From assembly GCF_028640845.1 (NCBI RefSeq), contig NC_080539.1:369565233-369629232 (forward strand): DNA of 64,000 nt, written 5' to 3'. Below, one piece after another: positions 54,262 through 63,790 of the stretch. The DNA is from Ahaetulla prasina. Lineage: Eukaryota > Chordata > Lepidosauria > Squamata > Colubridae. The position numbers were made by a program, and so were the translations under genes. The notes under the pieces were generated by a model that worked only from the letters and a program-made list of their open reading frames with translations, ran no database searches and was not told where the DNA came from. Every line of letters starts with the position of its first letter. Within the stretch, counting starts at the first letter, position 1.

Positions 54262-55510
54262 GAATAGAATAGAATAGAATTTTTATTGGCCAAGTGTGAT
54301 TGGACACACAAGGAATTTGTCTTGGTGCATATGCTCTCAGTGTACATAAAAGAAAAGATACCTTCATCAAGGTACAACATTTACAACACAAATGATGGTC
54401 AATATATCAATATAAATCATAAGGATTGCCAGCAACAAAGTTACAGTCATACAGTCATAAGTGGAAAGAGATTGGTGATGGGAACTATGAGAAGATTAAT
54501 AGTAGTGCAGATTTAGTAAATAGTTTGACAGTGTTGATGGAATTATTTATTTAGCAGAGTGATGGCCTTCGGGAAGAAACTGTCCTTGTGTCTAGTTGTT
54601 CTGGTGTGCAGTGCTCTATAGCGTCGTTTTGAGGGTAGGAGTTGAAACAGTTTATGTCCTGGATGTGAGGGATCTGTAAATATTTTCACAGCTCTCTTCT
54701 TGATTCGTGCAGTATACAGGTCCTCAATGGAAGGCAAGTTGGTAGCCATTATTTTTTCTGCTGTTCTAATTATCTTCTGAAGTCTGTGTCTTTCTTGTTG
54801 GGTTGCAGAACCGAACCAGACAGTTATAGAGGTGCAAATGACAGACTCAATAATTCCTCTGTAGAACTGAATCAGCAGCTCCTTGGGCAGTTTGAGCTTA
54901 CTGAGTTGGCGCAGAAAGAACATTCTTTGTTGTCCTTTTTTGATGTTAGCTGTCCATTTTAGATCTTGCGATATGATAGAACCTAGAAATTTAAAGGTTT
55001 CTACTGTTGATACTGTGTTGTCTAGTATTGTGAGAGGTGGAAGTATGGAAGGGTTTCTCCTAAAGTCTACCACCATTTCTACGGTTTTGAGTATGTTCAG
55101 TTCCAGATTGTTTTGGTTGCACCACAAGGCTAGTCGTTCGACCTCTCGTCTATATGCGGATTCGTCATTGTCTCAAATGAGACCGATCACTGTTGTGTCA
55201 TCTGCGAACTTCAGTAGCTTAACAGATGGATCGTTGGAGATGCAGTCATTGGTATACAGAGAGAAGAGAAGTGGGGAGAACACACAGTCTTGGGGGGGCC
55301 CTGTGCTAATTGTACAGGTATTTGATGTGATCTTGCTTAGCTTCACCTGCTGCTTCCTGTTTGTTAGGAAGCTTGTGATCCACTTACAAGTCTGTTCCGG
55401 TACCTGTAGCTGGTTTAGCTTAGTTAGAAGAATGTCTGGAATGATGGTATTGAATGCTGAACTAAAGTCTACAAAGAGGACTTTGTAGTAGTCTTTGGGT
55501 AGTCAAAAAG
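54262..55510 (-). mobile_element. longest copy of the GGCCAATAAA-tailed LINE, with RT active site
   Basis: The 3' tail (AATAGAATAGAATTTTTATT on +) is at 54262. Minus-strand translation from about 55500 gives, in order, LLKFADDTTVIGLI (the FADD catalytic motif), WCNQNNLELNILKTVEMVVD, FKFLGSIISQDLKWTANIKK, then IESVICTSITVWFGSATQQE and LPSKRRYRALHTRTTRHKDS. Frame 54543-55127 is open for 194 codons; a stop just upstream interrupts it after FADDTTVIGLI. Sequence past 55510 turns into a hAT-type end (AAAAGGTTGACTACCCCGGC). Confidence 0.82.
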
Positions 55511-55544
55511 GTTGACTACCCCGGCCCTATACCATTTCAGTCCA

Positions 55545-56350
55545 ATTATCTTATTCTACTGCATTTTTCTCTTCCCTCTCCCTTATTTTTTTACTATTTT
55601 ATTTTGTATTTTGTATTATAAACTAATCAAGAAGATGCATATGATTTTTTCCCCCTAAATCAACATCTAATTTTAACCGCATGACCAGTTTGCTTGTTAT
55701 TATCATCTTCATTATTTTGACTGCACTAGCAACAAGCAAGGAAGTCAAACTCTTAAGGATAATGCTGTTACTATAATGAGAGACTGTTGCTAGCACCTTT
55801 GAGGAACACAATCAAAGGCAAACAAAACTGAATAAACCTGACCGTGCTTTTAACAGTTCAAACGGTGCTAATGTCAGTCTTAATTTGGGAGAATAAGTGA
55901 TGCCAAAGCTGCTACTTGTGGTTCTCTGGGTTTCTTTCTTTCTTGTTTTTTCCAGCCGAGTTGGTCTCTTTTATGTGTGAATTAAAATGGGATTATTTAT
56001 TTATCACACTGTTTTCCTCGGGCCCTGCAGCAAAAAAGGGAGAGAGAGAGAGAGAGAGAAATTCTGAGTTTACAGAGATGATCCACAAAGAATTGTCTGT
56101 TTTTCCTGCTTGCACTTTTAAGACACAACAGGAAAGAAAAGGTCAGGAGAAGGAAAAATGCAGGCTTAGGTTTACTTCCTTACATTTCTGTCTTTCTTTT
56201 TTAAATAAGAGCTGGAAGGAAACCAATGCTCCCTTTTTTTGTAAAAGACGGATGGTGACACTGCAATTGTTGTAGGGGTTGTTTTAAAACAACGGCAATT
56301 GCGCAATCGAAGCCCACCTTTCTTTTACACGTGTTGTACAGGCAAAGTAG
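55545..56350. other. no recognisable feature
   Basis: AT-rich, one GA run (56040-56060). No supported gene. Confidence 0.4.
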
Positions 56351-56724
56351 CTAAATCTGAATAACAGAATTGGAAGGGACCTTGGAGGTCTTCTAGTCCA
56401 ACCCCCCCCTGCTCAGGCAGGAATCCCTATCCCATTTCAGACAAATGGTTATCCAGTCTCTTCTTTAAAACCTCCAGTGTTGGAGCATTCACAACTTCTG
56501 GTGGCAAGCTGTTCCACTGGTTAATTGTTCTCAATTTCTCCTTAGTTCTAAGTTGCTTCTCTCCTTGATTAGTTTCCACCCATTGCTTCTTGTCCTGCCC
56601 TCAGGGGCTTTGGAGAACAGCTTGTCACTCTTTTCTTTGTGGCAGCCCCTGAGATATTGGAAGACTGCTATCATGTCATAATCCTTCGTTTCATTAAACT
56701 AGACATACCGAGTTCCTGCAACCG

Positions 56725-57395
56725 TTCTTCTTTCTGCGCCAACTCAGTAAGCTCAAACTGCCCAAGGAGCTGCTGATTCAGTTCTACAGAGGAATTATTG
56801 AGTCTGTCATTTGCACCTCTATAACTGTCTGGTTCGGTTCTGCAACCCAACAAGAAAAACACAGACTTCAGAGGATAATTAGAACTGCAGAAAAAATAAT
56901 TGCTACCAACTTGCCTTCCATTGAGGACCTGTATACTGCACGAATCAAGAAGAGGGCCGTGAAAATATTTACAGACCCCTCGCATCCTGGACATAAACTG
57001 TTTCAACTCCTACCCTCAAAATGACGCTATAGAGCACTGCACACCAGAACAACTAGACACAAGAACAGTTTTTTTCCAAAGGCCATCACTCTGCTAAACA
57101 AATAATTCCATCAACACTGTCAAACTATTTACTGAATCTGCACTACTATTAATCTTCTCATAGTTCCCATCACCAATCTCTTTCCACTTATGACTGTATG
57201 ACTGTAACTTTGTTGCTGGCAATCCTTATGATTTATATTGATATATTGACCATCAATTGTGTTGTAAATGTAAATGTTGTACCTTGATGAACGTATCTTT
57301 TCTTTTATGTACACTGAGAGTCTATGCACCAAGACAAATTCCTTGTGTGTCCAATCACACTTGGCCAATAAAAAATTCTATTCTATTCTATTCTA
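56725..57395 (+). mobile_element. GGCCAATAAA-tailed LINE nested in CR1
   Basis: TTCTTTCTGCGCCAACTCAG to GGCCAATAAAAAATTCTATT and ATTCT repeats; RT C-terminus in frame with few stops. Confidence 0.85.
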
Positions 57396-57552
57396 TTCAT
57401 ATGTTTTAGCCTCCAATGTCTAATCCCTTCATTGTCTTTTGTTGCTCTTCTCTTCCCTCTTTCCAGAGTCTCAACTTCTTGTCTTTATTTTGTGGCGGCC
57501 AAAACTGGATGCAATACTGTGTTCCAAGTGTGGTCTTACCAAGGCATTAGTA

Positions 57553-57690
57553 GGAATAGGAATAGGAATAGAATTTTATTGGCCAAGTGTGATTGGACAC
57601 ACAAGGAATTTGTCTTGGTGCATATGCTCTCAGTGTACATAAAAGAAAAGATACGTTCATCAAGGTACAACATTTATACAACATTTATAA
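57553..57690 (-). mobile_element. GGCCAATAAA-tailed LINE 3' end nested in CR1
   Basis: GGAATAGGAATAGGAATAGA tail, then TTTTATTGGCCAAGTGTG, opposite in orientation to its two neighbours. Confidence 0.8.
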
Positions 57691-57711
57691 TAAAGTGGTA
57701 TTAACACTTCA

Positions 57712-57865
57712 CTGAGAGCATATGCACCAAGACAAATTCCTTGTGTGTCCAATCACACTTGGCCAATAAAATTCTATTCTATTCTATTCTATTCTATTCT
57801 ATTCTATTCTATTCTATTCTATTCTATTCTATTCTATTCTATTCTATTCTATTCTATTCTATTCT
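57712..57865 (+). mobile_element. GGCCAATAAA-tailed LINE 3' end with long ATTCT tail
   Basis: TGAGAGCATATGCACCAAGA to GGCCAATAAAATTCTATTCT with about 19 ATTCT units. Only about 60 bases of LINE remain. Confidence 0.85.
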
Positions 57866-57904
57866 AACCTGATCTTGAGTCACGGGCTCAAGGACCAGGG
57901 GGGA

Positions 57905-58220
57905 CATGGGCTGCCACAGAGAAGAGGGAGTCAAGCTATTCTCCAAAGCACCTGAAGGCAGGAGAAGAAGCAATGGATGGAAACTAATGAAGGAGAGAAG
58001 CAACTTAGAAGTAAGGAGAAATCTGCTGACAGTGAGGACAATTAACCAGTAGAACTACTTACCTCCAGAAGTTGTGAAGGTTCCAATACTGGAGTTTTTC
58101 AAGAAGAGACTGGGCAGCCGTTTGTCTGAAATAGTATAGAGTCTCCAGCTTAAGTAGGGGGTTGGAGTAGGAAAGACCTCCAAGTTCTCTTCCAATTCTG
58201 TTTTTCTGTTGCATATTTGA
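57905..58220 (+). mobile_element. CR1-like LINE 3' end
   Basis: GGGCTGCCACAGAGAAGAGG to CTCTTCCAATTCTGTTTTTC. Confidence 0.8.
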
Positions 58221-58585
58221 CAATAAACTTGAAATTCAACGATTATGGACACTAGGGGGCAGTATGACCCTATATCCTTTAAATTGCATTGGCAAAGGGA
58301 CAGACATTTGGGGAACACTCCCCACTTTCTATCTGTTTGTGTGTTTGTGTGTGTGAGTGTGTGTGTTTCTTGCAAATCAAAGGGAGACTTTTCTCCAGAA
58401 GTTCTTTGAACCGGAAATCCAGTTGCTTTGCTGCTCGATTCCCACAAAACATGATTAGCCCCTTGTTACTGAATTACCATTCCTTAGTTTTGCACAAGAC
58501 ATCGAATCTTAACATTAAACCAAGGTTTCAATTCACACCTTTCGCTAAAACTAAGTTAAGAATCACCCTGTTCATATAACATACA
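58221..58585. other. no recognisable feature
   Basis: A TG run at 58337-58368; otherwise nothing recognised. Confidence 0.4.
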
Positions 58586-58587
58586 CG

Positions 58588-58928
58588 TTAGTCCTCGACT
58601 TACAACCGTTCGTTTAGCGACCGTTTGAAGCTACAACAGCACTGAAAAACGCGGTCGCATGCACCCAAAATCAACTGACTCGTATTTATGACGGTCGCAG
58701 TGCCCCGGGTTCACGTGATCCTCTTTTTGCAATCTTCCGGCAAGCGAAGTCAACGGGGAAGCCGGATTCACTTAACAACCGGGTTACTTACTGAACCAGC
58801 GCAGTGATTCGCTTAACAACCGTGGCAAGGAAGATCGTAAAAAGGGACAAAACTCACTTAACAAATGTCTCACCTAGCGACAAAAATTTGGAGCTCTGTT
58901 ATGGCTGTAAGTCAAGGACTATCTGTAC
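58588..58928. mobile_element. TA-flanked MITE
   Basis: CGTTAGTCCTCGACTTACAA to GTAAGTCAAGGACTATCTG-TA. Confidence 0.8.
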
Positions 58929-58933
58929 TATAG

Positions 58934-60322
58934 GTAGTCTTCGACTTATGACCACAATCGGGACCCCAATTTCTGTTGCTAAGTGAGGCAAGTGAGTTGC
59001 ACCTGATTTATGACCTCTTTTGCCACTGTTGGTAAGCGAATCATTTCAGTTGTTAAGTGAACCACGGGGTTGTTAAGTGAATCTGGCTTCCCCCACTGGT
59101 TTTGCCGATCGGAAGCCAGCTGGGAAGGTCACTGCAACCGTCATAAGTACATGCCAGTTGCCAAGTGCTCGGGTTTTGATCATATGACCATGGGATTGCT
59201 GCAACAGTCATAATAGCAAGGACTGCTCCTAAGTCACTTTTTTTCAGTGCCGTTGAATAGCTTTGAATAACTTTGAATAGCGTTGAGTAGCTGTGGATGT
59301 GGCTGTGGATGCCGGCATCCCGATTCAGTCAGCTGCAGCCGCAGCTGGCTGTTGGAGGCGAGTTATTGGCCCCAAAGGACAGGCCCCAAAGGACAGGGTG
59401 CGCAACTTAGGCGTCCTCCTGGATGATCGGCTGTCATTTGAAGATCATTTAACGGCCGTCTCCAGGAGGGCCTTCCACCAGGTTCGCCTGGTTCGGCAGT
59501 TGCGCCCCTTCCTTGATCGGGATGCCTTATGCACAGTCACTCATGCGCTCGTTACCTCTCGCTTGGATTACTGTAATGCTCTCTACATGGGGCTCCCCTT
59601 GAGGTGCACTCGGAGGCTTCAGTTAGTCCAGAATGCAGCTGCGCGGGTGATAGAGGGAGCTACGCGTAGCTCCCATGTAACACCGCTCCTGCGCAGACTG
59701 CACTGGCTGCCTGTGGCCTTTCGGGTGCACTTTAAGGTGTTGGTTACGACCTTTAAAGTGCTCCATGGCTTAGGACCTGGGTACTTACGGGACCGCCTGC
59801 TGTTACCACATGCCTCCCACCGACCCGTACGCTCCCATAGAGAGGGACTTCTCAGGGTGCCGTCCGCCAAACAATGTCGGCTGGCGGCCCCCAGGGGAAG
59901 GTCCTTCTCTGTGGGGGCTCCCACACTCTGGAACGAGCTTCCCCCGGGTTTACGTCAAATACCTGACCTTCGGACATTTCGTCGCGAACTGAAGAGACAT
60001 CTTTTTATTCGCGCGGGGCTGGCTTAATTGGATTTTAAAAGTGAATTTTAGCAATTTTAAATTGGGGTTTTAATTGACAGTAATTTTTAACATCAGGCTA
60101 ATTTTAAATAAGTTTTTTAAAGGTATTTTAACGTGTATATTTGTATTGTTGGTTTTATTTTGCCTGTACACCGCCCTGAGTCCTTCGGGAGAAGGGCGGT
60201 ATAAAAATCAAATAAAATAAATAAATAAAATAAATAAATAAATAAGTAGCGTTAACTTTGAATAGTGTTGAGTAACTTTGAATAGCCGCCGAACGAATAG
60301 TTGTAAGTCAAGAGCTACCTGC
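58934..60322. mobile_element. TA-flanked MITE split by an L2-like LINE
   Basis: AGGTAGTCTTCGACTTATGA at the left; the right end GTTGTAAGTCAAGAGCTACC lies at 60300-60322, after the L2 insertion. GAATAGC/TTTGAATA-type words are repeated on both sides of the junctions. Confidence 0.75.
59283..60245 (+). mobile_element. L2-like LINE 3' end, well preserved
   Basis: Frame 59293-60027 (244 codons) is open: VRNLGVLLDDRLSFEDHLTA, LVTSRLDYCNALYMGLPLRC, LRRLHWLPVAFRVHFKVLVT, LWNELPPGLRQIPDLRTFRR. It covers the RT thumb and C-terminal region only. The 3' UTR has the CCGCCCTGAGTCCTTCGGGA hairpin and an AAATAAATAAAT tail. Less mutated than the copy at 6882, so probably younger. Confidence 0.88.
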
Positions 60323-60406
60323 ACCTCTGGGTATTAATGCAATCTGACCACCAGGGGGCAGCAAAGCAATACCAGTGCCTGCAGATTTGGTACTCATCTT
60401 CTTAAC

Positions 60407-60541
60407 CAGGGGTCTCCAATCTTGGCAACTTTAAGCCTGGCGGACTTCAACTCCCAGAATTCCCCAGCCAGCTTTGCTGGCTGGGGGATTCTGGGAGTTG
60501 AAGTCCGCCAGGCTTAAAGTTGCCAAGGTTGGAGACCTCTG
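60407..60541. mobile_element. palindromic hAT-type MITE
   Basis: CAGGGGTCTCCAATCTTGGC to GGTTGGAGACCTCTG; flanks TTCTTAAC and CTCTTAAC (8 bp, one mismatch). Same TTAAGCCTGGCGGACTTCAA subfamily as 18441. Confidence 0.88.
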
Positions 60542-60848
60542 CTCTTAACCATTCTTTCTACAAGCCCGCCTCAACTCTGGGACTGCTATGATGTCACATA
60601 GCTTCTGACCAATCACTGGGCAAGGAAGGGGAAAAGTCTTTTAGGGCCCCATCCATTAAATTATTGGATCCCATTTGTGGGGTTTTGAGTTTCATTTGGG
60701 AAAAGAAAGGCAAAATGCCCAAAGTTTTCTGCAATGGAAGAGTCAAGGCCTGGGAGAGAGAAATGCTGTCGTTTCAAGTCTCCTCCCATCCCAGATTATA
60801 GTTTTTTCTCACTCATTCCTCTGCACAGGTAAGTACTTCCCTCTACAG

Positions 60849-60988
60849 CAGTGTCTGTCAACTGGCAACTTTTTTTAAGACCTATGGACTTCAACTCCCA
60901 GAATTCCCCCAAAGTCATCCATGCTTGCTGGGGAATTCTGGGAGTTGAAGTCCACTCCTCTTAAAATAATTGAGGTTGACAAACACTG
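60849..60988. mobile_element. palindromic hAT-type MITE, CAGTGTCTGTCAAC subfamily
   Basis: Ends CAGTGTCTGTCAAC / GTTGACAAACACTG; flanks CTCTACAG and TTCTACAG (8 bp, one mismatch). Same inner arms as the main family but different outer ends. Confidence 0.85.
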
Positions 60989-61373
60989 TTCTACAGATTT
61001 TGTCACCTAGTGCTGGTCTGCATAGGTACTCCGGACTTTAACCTCCTGCTCATCAAAGAGAAACCAAGTTTATTCGTTTGGCCTCCTTCTCTCTCTAACC
61101 AGGTTTGTGCCCTTCCCACAGGGGAAAACATTTCACCTGGAGAGAAATTCAATAGCCTAAATACCGTCTCTTTTCAACAGTACACCCAGAAACAGATTGT
61201 CAACCTGAGCTTTTTACTTACCTTTGTTCGGCCTCATTTCCAAGTCTCTAGTCCTCAAGCTGCGGTCACTAATTTAAGGGGGTTGTCTGTTTCTCCTTGC
61301 TCTCAGGGCTTTCAAGTTGAATTCTGTTATATATTTTTTTCATGCTAGAGGCCATGGTTTCATTTGGTTAGAT

Positions 61374-61502
61374 CAGGGGTCTCCAACCTTGCTTTGGAGG
61401 GGTCTCCTTGCAACCTTGCAGGGGTCTCCAAGCTTTGCTGGCTGGGGGATTCTGGGAGTTGAAGTCCACCAGGCTTAAATTTGCCAAGGTTGGAGACCCC
61501 TG
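61374..61502. mobile_element. palindromic hAT-type MITE, rearranged left arm, perfect TSD
   Basis: Flanked by GGTTAGAT on both sides (61366-61373, 61503-61510). The right arm is normal; the left arm is replaced by three GGGGTCTCC-containing pieces. Confidence 0.88.
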
Positions 61503-61666
61503 GGTTAGATTGTATTGATTTCTTGAGCATCCTTAAGATTTCTATATCACAAACCTCTGCAAATTTTTGGGTTGTGTTGGTGCAGGGAAATTTCAGAAAT
61601 AAATCCAATTGGAAGGTTCTTTTAATCCTTCTTCAGGAGAACTACTAAGCCTATTCCTCAAAAATC

Positions 61667-61878
61667 TAGGTATCCTTGACTTACAGCAGTTCATTTAGTG
61701 ACCGTTCAAAGTTACGACGACACTGAAAAAAGTGACCGTTTTTCGCACGATTCCCTGATTCACAACAACGGTGGCAAGCAAGGTCGAAAAATGGGTCGAA
61801 ACTCCCTTAACAAACGTCTCACTTAGCAACCGAAATCTTGGGCTGAGTTGTGGTCGTAAGTTTGAGGACTACCTGTAT
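61667..61878. mobile_element. TA-flanked MITE, internally deleted
   Basis: AGGTATCCTTGACTTACAGC to GTAAGTTTGAGGACTACCTG-TA; about 140 bases shorter than the reference copy. Confidence 0.75.
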
Positions 61879-61879
61879 T

Positions 61880-62448
61880 CCAAATTGGCATTGAAGGGGA
61901 ATTTGCACTAAAACTTAATGGAACATTCACCTCTAGCAAGATATTCCATTCCATCCCCAATTTTTTTTCCACTAAGTTTTCAATTCCGACCCCAAATTGA
62001 GATTCCGTGTCCAATACACACACACACACACACACACACACACGGCAGGGGGCAAAAAGGAAGTTAATATTTCCATAAAAATTTTGCTTTTGCACAAAAC
62101 ACAGGAATTCGGATTTTCTCTCCGCTGCATCGCCATTTTCAGCTTCATAAAGATCGACGAACGCAGAAGCAAAGACAGGAGCAGAAATCCATAGCAGATT
62201 TAAACCGAGCCGTTCACCAAAAAAAAAAAACAACCCAGCCAGCTTAATCTGTGAAAGCAATCGACTTGCTATTATTATTATATTTATAAAGTATTTATTG
62301 CATTTATAGAGAATCCTGATTTTTGTTCAGGAGCTCAAGGCAGCATACATGCAGGAAGTCCCTGACTTACGACCATATTTCAGAGCAGAATTTCCATTGC
62401 TAAGCAGAGCAATTGTTAGAGCAAGACTAGAATTCCTGGTCTCCTGGT
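61880..62448. other. AC microsatellite and unclassified sequence
   Basis: (AC)n at 62017-62042. No gene. 62340-62400 resembles a MITE start (AAGTCCCTGACTTACGACCA). Confidence 0.45.
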
Positions 62449-62671
62449 GATTGCCCCAGTCACCCAGTTGGCTTTTGTCCCTAAAGCAGGACTAGAACTC
62501 CCGGTCTCCTGGTGATTGGCCCAAAGTCTCCCAGTTGGCTTTTGTCCCCAAGGCGGGACTAGAACTCCTGGTCTCCTGGTGATTGGCCCAAAGTCTCCCA
62601 GTTGGCTTTTGTCCCTAAGGCAGGACTAGCACTCCCTGTCTCCTGGTGATTGGCCCAAAGTCTCCCAGCTG

Positions 62672-63560
62672 CAGGGATGGGATTCTACCGGTTCAGACCG
62701 GTTCTGTTGTGTCTCGCTCGCTCCCCCCGCCGCAGCCGGGCCCCTCTTATCTCCTGCTGGACGCTGATAGTTCGGAAGTATGTCCTGGCATGCCTCCAGG
62801 CCCCAGCCCTGGCACCATGCCCGGACAGGCCGAGCAAGACGAAGGGCCTGGCGTGCCTTCAGCCCCCAGTCCTGGCACCATGCCCAGGCAAACGGAGCAA
62901 CTAAACCCCTCCCCCACAGCATGTGAGCCTGAAGAATGTGAAGCCAGTCATGAGCTCAGATTACCAACAGCTGGAGGCTGGAGAGATCCTCGCTTCCGGA
63001 GAGGCGACGTCAGCAAAAGGAAGGGAGGGGCAGGCCTGAATAAGTGCTGAGTCATGGAGCCACACCCCATGGCCTATACAAAGGACCTGCTTTCTGGCAT
63101 TCTCTGAGTCAGGCAAAGTCTAATTTGGATTGCTGAAGTCACTTTCTGGTCTCCTGCCTGCCTTGAGAACTCTGATAGGACTTTGGCAGAGCTGCAGAGG
63201 CAAGCCTGATACGGACTTCCCCGACCCGGCCGGCAGCGGAGGAGTGGGACACGACAGGTTCGGGGAAACCGGTAGCTCCAACAATCAGCTGGGAGCGAAC
63301 TGGTTCGCTCTGATGATCAGCTGGGCCTGTCCATCCGCCTTTGTGCTTTACTGTCCTATATCTTCTCAGCTGATTTGCCCTGCAGAATGGATTGCCGCGC
63401 CTCAGCTGTGTTACTCCCCAGCAGTAACGCGGAAGGTAAGTTTTTATAAAATTGCGCATGCGTGCGCAGCGCGCGTCAGGTGCGCGTGCGTGTGGGGAAG
63501 CGCACACAGGGAGCGCGTGATCACCGCACCGGATGTTAAACCGTCAGGATCCCACCACTG
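62672..63560. mobile_element. hAT-type element, interrupted by an LTR
   Basis: Ends CAGGGATGGGATTCTACCGG and CGTCAGGATCCCACCACTG; flanks CCCAGCTG (62664-62671) and CCCAACTG (63561-63568), an 8-bp duplication with one mismatch. Its right part is CpG-rich (GCGCATGCGTGCGCAGCGCG). Confidence 0.8.
62705..63256 (+). mobile_element. solo LTR, 552 bp, with perfect 5-bp TSD
   Basis: TGTTGTGTCTCG ... GGGACACGACA, flanked by GGTTC on both sides (62700-62704, 63257-63261). Related in sequence to the LTR at 24623-25134. The TATA region reads GCCTATACAAAGG. A frame open from the 5' edge encodes PPPQPGPSYLL, two PSPGTMP repeats and GGWRDPRFRRGD, then shifts. Confidence 0.9.
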
Positions 63561-63790
63561 CCCAACTGGCTTTTGTCCCTCCAAGGCAGGACTAGAACTC
63601 CCAGTCTCCTGGTGATTGTCCCAAAGTCACCCAGCCGGCTTTTTGCCCCTAAGGCAGGACTAGAACTCCCAATCTACTGGTGATGGGCACAAAATCAACC
63701 AGAACTAGAACTTACAGACCCCGGTGTTCTAGCCGGGTGCCTTAAACTCCTAGACTAGACCAAACTCCTCCATTCTGAAGTAAGAGTACC

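Larger units (their letters stand above)
56355..57900 (-). mobile_element. CR1-like LINE 3' end with three nested LINE insertions
   Basis: CR1 sequence runs 56355-56725, resumes at 57396 (ATATGTTTTAGCCTCCAATG), resumes again at 57691 (TAAAGTGGTATTAACACTTC) and once more after 57866 (CCTGATCTTGAG). Each gap holds a 3' end of the GGCCAATAAA-tailed LINE. Confidence 0.85.
62449..63760. repeat. 67-bp tandem repeat (CORE-SINE-derived), split by a nested hAT element
   Basis: GATTG.CCCA units at 62449, 62514, 62581 and 62648 (period 65-67), and further units after the insertion from 63561. Units carry TTGGCTTTTGTCCCTAAGGC and AGGACTAGAACTCC, as at 42771-43105. Confidence 0.9.
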
